Under the pieces are notes generated by a model, which was not told the DNA's origin, ran no database searches, and worked only from the letters and a program-made list of their open reading frames with translations. DNA of 7,516 nucleotides, taken from positions 1-7,516 of the forward strand of contig JBAXLO010000214.1 of assembly GCA_037134755.1 (NCBI GenBank). The letters run 5' to 3'. The position numbers and the translations under genes were made by a program. Origin of the DNA: JBAXLO01 sp037134755 (lineage in GTDB: Bacteria > Bacteroidota > Bacteroidia > Bacteroidales > JACABE01). This document shows, piece after piece, positions 1 through 6,811 of the stretch (position 1 is its first letter; every line of letters starts with the position of its first letter).

Positions 1-63
1 TCTATTCTGACAATAAAGAAATCTATTCTGACAATGAAGAAATCTATTCTGACAAGCAAAATT
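1..63. repeat. 21-bp tandem repeat array (left edge)
   Basis: Three consecutive 21-base units begin at 1, 22 and 43. Each starts TCTATTCTGACAA; units 1 and 2 differ at one base (position 15 of the unit, A versus G), and unit 3 diverges after its 13th base. The array starts at the first base of the window, so it probably continues to the left. Read on the minus strand the core is ATTGTCAGAAT followed by ATTTCTT. No open reading frame uses it. The period equals two turns of B-DNA and matches the period of the array at the right end of the window. Confidence 0.85.
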
Positions 64-285
64 TTCCACTTTTTTATTGTTTGAACAACTTTGCTGATGT
101 TTTAAAGAAATTTATCAATAATAAGAATATATATTCTTATTATTAAATTAATATTTAATATATTATAAAATATTTAAGTTTTCATAAATAAAATTGTATT
201 CTGTATTAAATTATAATCTTATCTAATAATTAAAAAAAATATCAACAAAAAGATAAAAATCATACCAAAAATAATAATAAAGCCG
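64..285. other. AT-rich non-coding stretch
   Basis: This stretch is almost wholly A and T and has no credible gene on either strand. It contains the perfect palindrome at 117-144, annotated separately. Just after it, AATATTT (150-156) and AAATATT (168-174) could form a weak AT-only stem. No tRNA, rRNA or known riboswitch pattern was recognised. It separates the left repeat array from the promoter of the nitroreductase gene. Confidence 0.6.
117..144. repeat. perfect 28-bp palindrome
   Basis: The left half is AATAATAAGAATAT and the right half is its exact reverse complement, with the centre between bases 130 and 131 and no spacer. All 14 base pairs match; the next pair outward (116 and 145) does not. 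Only one G-C pair is present in each half. It could extrude as a cruciform, form an RNA hairpin, act as a two-sided terminator for a gene beyond the left edge, or be a dimeric protein site. It is not followed by a clean T run in either direction, so a terminator role is not established. Confidence 0.8.
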
Positions 286-293
286 TAACTTTG
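286..293 (+). promoter_or_regulatory. -7 box of the nitroreductase promoter
   Basis: TAACTTTG matches the Bacteroidota -7 consensus TAnnTTTG. It lies 106 bases before the nitroreductase start, giving a leader of about 100 bases that contains the inverted repeat at 321-357. A matching -33 TTTG element at the usual distance is not evident, so the assignment rests on the -7 box and position alone. Confidence 0.5.
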
Positions 294-320
294 ACCCCTC
301 AAAAATAGTGACGAAATGAC

Positions 321-357
321 TTCCATTCTTCTTAATATTTAATCTATTAGAATGGAA
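321..357 (+). promoter_or_regulatory. inverted repeat in nitroreductase leader, possible operator
   Basis: TTCCATTCT (321-329) and AGAATGGAA (349-357) are perfect 9-bp inverted complements separated by 19 bases. The repeat falls between the predicted promoter and the start codon of the nitroreductase. The half-site spacing of 28 bases centre to centre would place both halves on nearly the same face of the helix, which would suit a dimeric or tetrameric regulator. In RNA it would be a 9-bp stem with a 19-base AU-rich loop. Which of these applies cannot be told from the sequence. Confidence 0.5.
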
Positions 358-399
358 ACTAATAAAATAAATATTATACAATAAATTAATAAAAACCAA

Positions 400-1155
400 A
401 TGGATACAATGAATACCATACTAACGCACCGCACTATCAGAAAATATAAAAGCACTGCTATTGAACAACATATCCTCGACCAAATACTTGAAGCAGGTTT
501 TAGAGCTTCCACAACCGGCAATATGCAGGTTTATAGCATTATTGTAACTAAAGATGCGGATAGAAAAAAGGAATTATGCAAGTTGCATTTCGGTCAGAAA
601 ATGGTGGAACAAGCTCCCATAACCTTAACATTTTTAGCCGACTTCAACAGATTTAATAAATGGTGCAACCAACGTGATGCCGAGCCCGGATATGATAATT
701 TTCTGTCATTTATGACGGCTGCCATCGATGCATTACTGGCTGCGCAAAACGTTGCAATAGCTGCTGAAAGTTTTGGGTTAGGTATTTGCTATTTAGGGAC
801 AACTACTTACATGGCCGATAAAATAATTGAGTTCTTTAATTGTCCTAAAGGGGTAGTGCCAATAACTACATTGGTAGTAGGTTACCCTGACGAAAACCCC
901 GAATTAGTTGATCGCTTACCATCTAAAGGTATTATTCATGATGAACTTTATCAGGATTATAACGAACAAGATATTAACGATATCTATAAAGAAAAAGAGA
1001 ATCTGGAACAAACAAAACAGCTCATCATAGAAAATCAACTGGACAATTTAGCACAAATTTTTACTAAAAAGAGGTATTCGAAAGCTGACAATGTGCAATT
1101 TTCTAGAAATCTGATAAAAACGATTATAGACGCAGGTTTCATGAATAACGACTAA
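400..1155 (+). CDS. NfsA-type NAD(P)H-dependent nitroreductase / flavin reductase
   Basis: This is a 251-residue FMN-dependent oxidoreductase of the nitroreductase superfamily, predicted cytoplasmic. Members transfer electrons from NAD(P)H to nitro compounds, quinones or free flavin; the physiological substrate here is unknown. The N-terminal HRTIRKY (residues 10-16) is the usual FMN-phosphate-binding segment. ASTTGNMQ (36-43) corresponds to the ASSSGNMQ signature of the NfsA/FRP subgroup. SFGLGICYLG (124-133) and VVGYPDENPELVDRLP (159-174) are the conserved core and the flavin-contacting region. The C-terminal tail (about 214-247), with RYSKADN and FSRNL, is also typical of NfsA-like proteins. 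Length fits the family (about 240-250). The start at 400 has an in-frame alternative ATG at 409; no Shine-Dalgarno sequence distinguishes them, and the upstream bases are A-rich, as is normal in Bacteroidota. It appears monocistronic, with its own promoter and a gap of 102 bases to the next gene. Confidence 0.9.
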   Translation: MDTMNTILTHRTIRKYKSTAIEQHILDQILEAGFRASTTGNMQVYSIIVTKDADRKKELCKLHFGQKMVEQAPITLTFLADFNRFNKWCNQRDAEPGYDNFLSFMTAAIDALLAAQNVAIAAESFGLGICYLGTTTYMADKIIEFFNCPKGVVPITTLVVGYPDENPELVDRLPSKGIIHDELYQDYNEQDINDIYKEKENLEQTKQLIIENQLDNLAQIFTKKRYSKADNVQFSRNLIKTIIDAGFMNND

Positions 1156-1219
1156 GCAAATTTAACAGATTATTAACAAATAAATAACTTCTTTTTTACA
1201 AATTCATTGAATATTTACA

Positions 1220-1227
1220 TATATTTG
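1220..1227 (+). promoter_or_regulatory. -7 box of the acylphosphatase promoter
   Basis: TATATTTG matches TAnnTTTG exactly and continues as CAG. It lies 30 bases before the acylphosphatase start, which predicts a leader of roughly 25 bases. A T-rich stretch (1193-1198) is near the expected -33 position but is not a clear TTTG. The same 11 bases, TATATTTGCAG, recur inside the right-hand repeat array at 7144-7154. Confidence 0.6.
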
Positions 1228-1257
1228 CAGATTGTAAAAAACACTTAAACAAATAAA

Positions 1258-1545
1258 ATGAAAAAGCATGTAAATCTTATAATATCAGGTAAGGTTCAAC
1301 ACGTAGGATTCCGATTCATGGCAATGCAAGCAGCTTATAAATATGGGGTTTTTGGCTATGCAAGAAACAAAAATAACGGCAATATTATGATTGAAGCGGA
1401 AGGAGATGAAGAAAATGTGGATAATTTTATTGAATGGTGCAAAGTTGGACCAATGGGGTCGACAATAAAAGAAATTGAAATGGAAATAGGAGAAATGCAA
1501 GACTATAAAGCATTCGATGTTAAGGGCTCAGGACATAAACATTGA
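1258..1545 (+). CDS. acyP: acylphosphatase
   Basis: This is a 95-residue cytoplasmic enzyme that hydrolyses the carboxyl-phosphate bond of acyl phosphates; its exact role in bacteria is poorly defined. The signature loop GKVQHVGFRF (residues 11-20) matches the family pattern GxVQGVxFR, with His in place of the usual Gly at residue 15. It supplies the phosphate-binding Arg19. The second catalytic residue, Asn, is at 37 in YARN (34-37). EAEGDEENVDNFIEWC (46-61) and GPMGSTIKEIE (64-74) follow the normal ferredoxin-like fold pattern. Length (family about 90-100) and both active-site residues indicate an intact enzyme. The gene has its own promoter and a strong terminator, so it is probably transcribed alone. 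No biochemical partner is seen among its neighbours. Confidence 0.93.
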   Translation: MKKHVNLIISGKVQHVGFRFMAMQAAYKYGVFGYARNKNNGNIMIEAEGDEENVDNFIEWCKVGPMGSTIKEIEMEIGEMQDYKAFDVKGSGHKH

Positions 1546-1575
1546 ACTAAAGAAATAAAAACATTATAAAAGAAG

Positions 1576-1616
1576 AAAAGTGCAAGCAATAAAATACTTG
1601 CACTTTTTTTATTTTT
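1576..1616 (+). terminator. intrinsic terminator after acylphosphatase
   Basis: Bases 1576-1586 and 1597-1607 form an 11-bp stem with GTGCAAG pairing to CTTGCAC at its tip, a 10-base loop (1587-1596) and a run of T from 1604 to 1610, followed by A and five more T. It begins about 30 bases after the acylphosphatase stop and ends before the purC promoter, so it separates the two transcription units. The A tract on the left side of the stem is shorter and less continuous than the T tract, so action in the opposite direction is possible but less likely. Confidence 0.85.
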
Positions 1617-1653
1617 AATAATAAAACATATCCTCTAATTCGCAACATTTAGT

Positions 1654-1661
1654 TAATTTTG
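1654..1661 (+). promoter_or_regulatory. -7 box of the purC promoter
   Basis: TAATTTTG matches TAnnTTTG and is followed by CA. It lies 34 bases before the purC start and directly after the acylphosphatase terminator, predicting a leader of about 30 bases. No convincing -33 element was found. No PurR-like operator or guanine/adenine riboswitch is seen in the short leader. Confidence 0.55.
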
Positions 1662-1695
1662 CAATAAGTTTAATTGAATAAAAAAACAAAGCAAT

Positions 1696-2643
1696 ATGAG
1701 TAACGCAATAACAGCTACAGAATTTAATTTTGAAGGTCAGAAGAACCTGTATGTAGGCAAAGTAAGAGATGTTTATACAATAAATGATAAATATATGGTA
1801 ATGGTAGTAAGTGACCGCATTTCTGCATTTGATGTGGTGCTACCCAAGGGAATACCTTACAAAGGACAAGTACTTAACCAGATTGCCGCAAAGGCTCTGG
1901 ACGACACCAAAGATATACTCCCCAACTGGAAAATAGCTGTGCCTGATCCAATGGTAACTGTTGGTTTCTTTTGCGAACCTTTTAAGGTGGAAATGGTTGT
2001 TAGAGGCTATTTATCAGGACATGCATGGAGAGAATATAAAGATGGCAAGCGAGAAATATGTGGTGTGCCGATGCCCGAAGGAATGAAAGAGAATGACAAA
2101 TTTCCGCAACCACTTATAACACCAACTACTAAGGCTGTAATAGGTCATGACGAGGATATATCAAGTGATGAGATCATATCCTTAGGACTTGTTAGCGAAG
2201 CAGATTATAAATTACTGGAGAAATACACATTAGCACTCTTCAAAAGAGGAACTGAAATAGCTGCCGAAAGAGGTTTGATATTAGTGGATACTAAATATGA
2301 GTTCGGGAAAATAAATGATACAATATATTTAATAGATGAAATTCATACACCAGATTCTTCGAGGTATTTTTATGCAGAAGGCTACGAAAACAGACAAGCT
2401 AAAGGCGAGAAACAAAAGCAATTGTCGAAGGAATTTGTAAGGGAATGGTTGATGGAAAATGGTTTCCAAGGTAGAGATGGAGAAAAAATTCCGGAAATGA
2501 CCGATGAATTCATTAAATTAGTATCTGAAAGATATATTGAGCTTTACGAAGGCATTACCGGAGAAAAGTTTGTACGTTCGGATGTTTCTAATGTGGTATC
2601 AAGAGTTGAAAGCAACATAAAAGAGTTCCTAAAAACTGTTTAA
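1696..2643 (+). CDS. purC: phosphoribosylaminoimidazole-succinocarboxamide (SAICAR) synthase
   Basis: PurC joins aspartate to CAIR with ATP to give SAICAR in de novo purine synthesis, in the cytoplasm. The 315-residue protein is the longer form of the family (about 300 residues, as in yeast Ade1), compared with about 240 in the E. coli type. GKVRDVY (residues 21-27) is the nucleotide-binding strand-loop, and SDRISAFD (39-46) is the conserved segment after it. FKVEMVVRGYLSGHA (96-110) corresponds to family signature 1, with His where many members have Ser. LVDTKYEFG (196-204) matches signature 2. DEIHTPDSSRY (214-224) carries the conserved substrate-site residues. The C-terminal part (about 240-315) is the helical extension expected in long forms. 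The start is fixed by the conserved N-terminus and by the promoter 34 bases upstream. Its stop codon overlaps the convergent CDF gene. No other pur gene is adjacent. Confidence 0.96.
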   Translation: MSNAITATEFNFEGQKNLYVGKVRDVYTINDKYMVMVVSDRISAFDVVLPKGIPYKGQVLNQIAAKALDDTKDILPNWKIAVPDPMVTVGFFCEPFKVEMVVRGYLSGHAWREYKDGKREICGVPMPEGMKENDKFPQPLITPTTKAVIGHDEDISSDEIISLGLVSEADYKLLEKYTLALFKRGTEIAAERGLILVDTKYEFGKINDTIYLIDEIHTPDSSRYFYAEGYENRQAKGEKQKQLSKEFVREWLMENGFQGRDGEKIPEMTDEFIKLVSERYIELYEGITGEKFVRSDVSNVVSRVESNIKEFLKTV

Positions 2644-3521
2644 TGAGCTTCTTCGGGTTCAGCATGAACATGAACCTCGCATCTTTCGATAGCATTACAG
2701 ATCGTTTTTTCTACATTTGTTGATATTTCATGAGCTTCTTCAATAGTAATATGAGAAGCTACATGAATATTAAGATCTACAAAGGTATACGCACCCGAAG
2801 TACGAATCTTCACATCATGGAAAGTATGTATTCCGGGTAAATCTTTAAGTATTTTATTAACTTTCTTAATCATCTCAGGAGATGTCTTATCTAAAAGTAC
2901 ATCAATTGACTGTTTACCTATTCTGTACGCGATAAAAATTACAATTGCAGCCACAATCAAAGCCGCAATAGAGTCGGCAATATAAATATGGAAGTTAGCA
3001 CAAACTAATCCTATTAACACAACAATAGAACTATAGATATCCGTAGAAAAGTGAAGGGCATCCGCTTCCAAAGCCTGGCTGTTATATTTCTTTGCAGCCT
3101 TCATCAAAGCTCTGGAACGAGAATAATCAATAATAATAGAGGCAATCACAACAATATAACTCCATTTATTAACTTCAATTATCACTTTCCCTGAAAGTAA
3201 TCTGTGTATTGATTCAAATATAATCCAGATACAAGTAACTAATAGCAATAATGTTTCAATAGAAGCGGATAAATTTTCAAATTTCCCATGTCCATAAGGA
3301 TGTTCTTTGTCTGCCGGCTTAGCTGAAACCTTTACAGCAAAGTAAGTAATGACTGCAGCAACAAAATCGAGGGCAGAATGAAGTGCTTCTGACAAAATAC
3401 CAAGACTTCCGGTAAGTAAACCAATAATCAGTTTGCCTACAGTGATAAAAATTGCAGCTAATACAGAGATAAATGCAACTTTTCTTTTCTCTTTTTGAGC
3501 TGTGATAGTTTCTATTTGCAT
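2640..3521 (-). CDS. cation diffusion facilitator transporter, probable zinc exporter
   Basis: This 293-residue inner-membrane antiporter of the CDF family would export divalent metal in exchange for protons. Six membrane segments are visible between about residues 15 and 205, followed by a cytoplasmic dimerisation domain (about 210-293). The transport site is readable: H48xxxD52 in segment 2 and H157xxxD161 in segment 5. An HD/HD set is typical of zinc-type members, whereas FieF/YiiP has DD/HD, so zinc is inferred as the main substrate. HPYGHGKFE (74-82) is the conserved loop after segment 2. The C-terminal domain has His235, His253, His264, His284 and His286, in line with the zinc sites known there in the family. 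Length fits the short prokaryotic CDF group. A -7 box lies just upstream. Cobalt, cadmium or iron cannot be excluded, and no metal-sensing regulator is adjacent. Confidence 0.93.
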   Translation of the reverse strand: MQIETITAQKEKRKVAFISVLAAIFITVGKLIIGLLTGSLGILSEALHSALDFVAAVITYFAVKVSAKPADKEHPYGHGKFENLSASIETLLLLVTCIWIIFESIHRLLSGKVIIEVNKWSYIVVIASIIIDYSRSRALMKAAKKYNSQALEADALHFSTDIYSSIVVLIGLVCANFHIYIADSIAALIVAAIVIFIAYRIGKQSIDVLLDKTSPEMIKKVNKILKDLPGIHTFHDVKIRTSGAYTFVDLNIHVASHITIEEAHEISTNVEKTICNAIERCEVHVHAEPEEAH

Positions 3522-3540
3522 TATTTTTATTATTACTCTG

Positions 3541-3548
3541 CAAAATTA
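3541..3548 (-). promoter_or_regulatory. -7 box of the CDF transporter promoter
   Basis: On the minus strand the sequence is TAATTTTG followed by CAGAG, matching TAnnTTTG. It lies 19 bases before the CDF start, so the predicted leader is only about 12-16 bases. No metal-responsive operator (Fur- or Zur-like inverted repeat) was recognised next to it. It lies in the 109-base gap behind endonuclease III, so the CDF gene is probably transcribed separately from nth. Confidence 0.55.
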
Positions 3549-3582
3549 TAACCTTTAATTCATTCTGGAAAGGAATTTAACT

Positions 3583-3617
3583 AAAAGTTATTACCGCGTA
3601 TGCCTTTGATTAATAAC
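3583..3617 (-). terminator. weak terminator candidate after endonuclease III
   Basis: Read on the minus strand, GTTATTA (3617-3611) and TAATAAC (3593-3587) can pair as a 7-bp stem with a 17-base loop, followed by four T. It lies 14 bases after the endonuclease III stop. The long loop, the AT-only composition apart from one G-C pair and the short T run make it weak; it may be coincidental. Confidence 0.25.
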
Positions 3618-3630
3618 AATAGTGTTTAAA

Positions 3631-4281
3631 TTAGTTTTCTTTTAGACTATTTTCATAAAATTTACAATAGTCTTTTATGCCGCATTCATTACATTTAGGT
3701 TTGCGGGCTATACAAACATAACGGCCATGCAAAATTAACCAATGATGTGCTATTGGGATAAGAATTTCAGGGATATATTTCACTAATTGCTTCTCTGTAT
3801 CCAAAGGAGTTTTAGAATTTACAGAAAGACCTATCCTTGCAGAAACACGAAAGACATGTGTGTCGACAGCCATTGCAGGTTTATTATAAATTACAGAAGC
3901 AACGACATTAGCTGTCTTCCTTCCAACTCCCGGGAGCTTCTGTAATTCATCAACATCTGATGGAACAATGCCATTATATACATCGCATAAGACATTTGCC
4001 ATCCCAACAAGACTCTTAGCTTTATTATTAGGATAAGAACATGACTTTATCAATTCAAAAACCTCTTCTTGAGTAGCTATTGCTAGATCTTTTGCCGTAG
4101 GAAATTGCTTAAATAAAGGTGGAGTTATAATATTTACACGCTTATCTGTACATTGTGCAGATAAAATCGTTGCTACAACTAACTCATATGGGTCATGGTA
4201 CTTTAATTCAGAGTTTGCAATAGGTTGGGTTCTCTGAAAGTAGTCTATTATTAGTCTAAATCTTTCCTTTTTTGTTAGCAT
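3631..4281 (-). CDS. nth: endonuclease III, DNA glycosylase/AP lyase
   Basis: Endonuclease III removes oxidised pyrimidines from DNA and cleaves the abasic site, in base excision repair. The 216-residue protein matches the E. coli length (211). The helix-hairpin-helix LPGVGRKTA is at residues 116-124 and contains the catalytic Lys122; the catalytic Asp140 lies in AVDTHVFRV (137-145). SAQCTD (41-46) is the conserved N-terminal helix segment. Four cysteines at 190, 197, 200 and 206 give the exact C-x6-C-x2-C-x5-C spacing of the [4Fe-4S] cluster, so the enzyme appears intact. The start is 57 bases after the stop of the glycosidase gene on the same strand. No TAnnTTTG box or convincing terminator is visible in that gap, so read-through from the glycosidase promoter is possible. 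A promoter of another type cannot be ruled out. Confidence 0.96.
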   Translation of the reverse strand: MLTKKERFRLIIDYFQRTQPIANSELKYHDPYELVVATILSAQCTDKRVNIITPPLFKQFPTAKDLAIATQEEVFELIKSCSYPNNKAKSLVGMANVLCDVYNGIVPSDVDELQKLPGVGRKTANVVASVIYNKPAMAVDTHVFRVSARIGLSVNSKTPLDTEKQLVKYIPEILIPIAHHWLILHGRYVCIARKPKCNECGIKDYCKFYENSLKEN

Positions 4282-4338
4282 TATAGATTGTTATTAATAT
4301 ATAGGAATATTTTATTCTTAATATTATTATTTGACTTC

Positions 4339-6786
4339 TTATTTTACTGTAAATACTATAATTTCGTCAGGTAAATTATCTGATTTTATTATAACTTTCA
4401 TTGGTTTACCCGAAGTATCAGGTTTTACAATTAACTGAGCTAAACCATGAAAAAGTTTTCTATAAGGTATTTCACCTGCTTTAAACTGATCAGCTTCCTG
4501 ACTTGAAGGATTTCCATTACCAACTCCTGTTACTTTGCCGTTTTCAATATAAAATAAAAGTTTATTATCAGCTTCAGGAACGGTTATACCTTTTTTATCA
4601 ACAGCTTTAATATTAATAACAGCAACATCATTATTATCTTTATTAATAGTATTCTCTAATGTTTCAGCAACAAGTTTTTTTACTTCCCCTGTGGTAGTTA
4701 CTTCTTCAATAACCTTCTTTCCATTCTTTATACCGACAGCTTTTAGAGTTCCTTCTTTATATTTAACAATCCATTCGGGCTGATCGTAAGGTGCAAGCTT
4801 TTTACTACCTAAACTTTTCCCGTTAAGGAATAATTCAACCTCATCACAGTTAGTAAAGCATTGAACTTTTATATCTTTGCCCTCTTTTCCTTTCCAATTC
4901 CAATGAGGTAATATATGTAAAACCGTTTCATTAGTCCACCATGCCTTATAATAATACGCTAAGTCTTTTGGGAAACCACAATAATCCAATATTCCGAAAT
5001 GCGAGGAGACTGCCGGCCACAAATACATTATAGATTCACCACCATAATCAAGGCCTGTCCAAACGAATGCACCTGCCAGGAAAGGTCGTTTAGCTATAAA
5101 CGAAAGCCATTCCTTTGCTGTAGCTCCCCAGTCAGGCTTTTCGATATCATAAGATTGATAAAATGACTTAACAGGATCTGATTCATACTCACTACGCGTA
5201 GATAAGGTACTTGCTTCTTCCGAAAGCATAATAGGTTGATCGGGATGTTTAGCATAAACAACATCTACATCACCAATTCTAAAGTAATTGCAACCCTGAA
5301 CATCTACAATTTCAGTAATTCCTTTACCCCAGTCTCCATTCATTGCTGCTGTGCATTTACGGGTTGGATCCAGTTGTTGCTGAACTGCTTTCATGCGACT
5401 CATGACTCTTTGCCCCATAACACTTCCCTGTAAAGAAGGCTCCTCATTACCCAATGACCAAATAATAACCGAAGGATGGTTCCTATCACGTCTTATAAAG
5501 CGTTTTAATTGATCCAAACCTTCTTCTGAGCTGCTCATCATACGCGTTTCGTCCATTACAAGCATACCGTATTTATCACATGCGTCAAGTAGTTCTTTTC
5601 CCGGGGGATTATGAGATGTTCTCAAAGCATTTGTGCCAATCTTTTTCAATTGAAGAATACGATAATCCTGAACCTTATCAGGGACTGCAATACCAACTCC
5701 TGCATGATCCTGATGACAACAAACTCCTTGCAGTTGCACTCTTTTCCCGTTAAGGAAAAAACCTTTCTTTGCATCCCAATCAATGGTTCTTATGCCAAAG
5801 GTGGTTTTTGTTTCATCAACAACTTCACTATTATGTTTAATATGAACAACTGCTACTAAAAGTTCAGGCTTTTCGAGGCTCCATATAATTGGATCTTTTA
5901 AGTAAACAGGTACCTGAGCTTCATAAACTTCTAATGGATTTATAACAGGGATATTAAATTCTAAAGATTTTGCTATCTCTTGTCCAAATTTATCATAAAT
6001 TGAGCAAGTAAGGGCAGTATTATTTGCAGCAGTATTCAAATCATTTGTAATCTCAGCACCTACAATTATATCTGCTTTTCTATCTGTAATTGAAATAGTT
6101 CTTACATATACACCATCATCGGCAAAATGCAGTTGAGGAGTCTTTTCAATATAAACATGGCGATAGATTCCTGCTCCTTCATACGACCAAAGTTCAGAGT
6201 GGGTGGCATCTACACGGACACATATTACATTATTATCATTATAATTAACCAATTCAGTAACATCGAATGAGAAACCTGTATATCCACTCTCATGTCTACC
6301 CAAATAAACACCATTTATCCAAACGCGTGCATCACGAAACACACCGTCAAACTCCAAATAGATACGTTTACTTTTATCGCTTTCGCTGAAGCTTATATTT
6401 TTTCGATACCAGCCAACACTATTTTCGGGCGAACGGCCTCCAATTTTACGATAGCCTTTTGTTTTAATATCATTTTTATCATAAGGCAATCTCATAGCCC
6501 AATCATGTGGAAGATCAATTGCTTCCCAGGCAGAATCTTTGAAATAATTCATATATGGAAGATCAAATCTTGATTCGGCACCATTGGTTAACAAAGTTGT
6601 TTCTTGTAGATAGGCAGTCTTGGAAAAGGTTAAAGATTGCCCGAAATGGAAATCTTTATTAGCATCAGCGGCATGGCCCAATGCAAACTTCCAATTATTA
6701 TCAATACATATCTTTTCGCGGATATTTTGTGCGTTAACTGTATATACATGAGTTATTGCCAAAAGGATTATAATTATTTTTTTCAT
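4339..6786 (-). CDS. secreted GH2 glycosidase, probable beta-galactosidase
   Basis: This 815-residue retaining glycosidase of family GH2 is predicted to cleave terminal beta-linked sugars, most likely galactose, from oligosaccharides in the periplasm. Residues 1-19 form a signal peptide (MKK, a run of Ile/Leu, cleavage after VNA before QN); no lipobox Cys is present. Domains in order are: the sugar-binding jelly roll (about 24-215, with WYRKNISF at 126-133), the Ig-like domain (about 217-332), the TIM barrel (about 335-620), a DUF4982-type domain (about 622-695, with WNWKGKEGK) and a C-terminal Ig-like domain (about 702-812). Barrel motifs are GVCCHQDHAGVG (354-365), RTSHNPP (389-395), WSLGNEE (443-449) with acid/base Glu448, LSEEAS (521-526) with probable nucleophile Glu523, and VWTGLDYGGE (575-584). 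Length is normal for the type. It is an orphan: no SusC/SusD pair or hybrid sensor is nearby. Beta-glucuronidase or another GH2 specificity is possible. Confidence 0.92.
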   Translation of the reverse strand: MKKIIIILLAITHVYTVNAQNIREKICIDNNWKFALGHAADANKDFHFGQSLTFSKTAYLQETTLLTNGAESRFDLPYMNYFKDSAWEAIDLPHDWAMRLPYDKNDIKTKGYRKIGGRSPENSVGWYRKNISFSESDKSKRIYLEFDGVFRDARVWINGVYLGRHESGYTGFSFDVTELVNYNDNNVICVRVDATHSELWSYEGAGIYRHVYIEKTPQLHFADDGVYVRTISITDRKADIIVGAEITNDLNTAANNTALTCSIYDKFGQEIAKSLEFNIPVINPLEVYEAQVPVYLKDPIIWSLEKPELLVAVVHIKHNSEVVDETKTTFGIRTIDWDAKKGFFLNGKRVQLQGVCCHQDHAGVGIAVPDKVQDYRILQLKKIGTNALRTSHNPPGKELLDACDKYGMLVMDETRMMSSSEEGLDQLKRFIRRDRNHPSVIIWSLGNEEPSLQGSVMGQRVMSRMKAVQQQLDPTRKCTAAMNGDWGKGITEIVDVQGCNYFRIGDVDVVYAKHPDQPIMLSEEASTLSTRSEYESDPVKSFYQSYDIEKPDWGATAKEWLSFIAKRPFLAGAFVWTGLDYGGESIMYLWPAVSSHFGILDYCGFPKDLAYYYKAWWTNETVLHILPHWNWKGKEGKDIKVQCFTNCDEVELFLNGKSLGSKKLAPYDQPEWIVKYKEGTLKAVGIKNGKKVIEEVTTTGEVKKLVAETLENTINKDNNDVAVINIKAVDKKGITVPEADNKLLFYIENGKVTGVGNGNPSSQEADQFKAGEIPYRKLFHGLAQLIVKPDTSGKPMKVIIKSDNLPDEIIVFTVK

Positions 6787-6803
6787 TTGATTAATTTATT
6801 ATG

Positions 6804-6811
6804 CAAAAGTA
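6804..6811 (-). promoter_or_regulatory. -7 box of the GH2 glycosidase promoter
   Basis: On the minus strand TACTTTTG followed by CATAAT matches TAnnTTTG. It lies 17 bases before the glycosidase start codon, so the leader would be very short. No -33 TTTG is evident; the upstream DNA is a long A run on this strand (6837-6845). If endonuclease III has no promoter of its own, this element would drive both genes. Confidence 0.55.

Noticed and set aside
339..521. Minus-strand open frame of 60 codons over the nitroreductase start
   Set aside because: It overlaps a well-supported nitroreductase on the other strand and has hydrophobic low-complexity content with no family features.
1285..1500. Minus-strand open frame of 71 codons opposite the acylphosphatase
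   Set aside because: The plus-strand acylphosphatase accounts for the sequence fully, with both active-site residues; the antisense translation has no family features.
2656..2676. GGTTCA/TGAACC hairpin as a two-way terminator between purC and the CDF gene
   Set aside because: It has a short stem with a nine-base loop and no T run, and it lies within codons of the CDF C-terminus (the ValHisValHis region).
3319..3543. Minus-strand open frame of 74 codons in another frame of the CDF gene
   Set aside because: It overlaps the conserved CDF N-terminus, whose membrane segments and metal-site motifs are clear, and its own translation is Cys/Ser/Tyr-rich noise.
5236..5859. Plus-strand open frames inside the GH2 gene (5236-5433 and 5611-5859)
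   Set aside because: They lie opposite conserved catalytic-barrel sequence of the GH2 enzyme and show no recognisable protein features. The same applies to 6292-6573 and 6637-6834.
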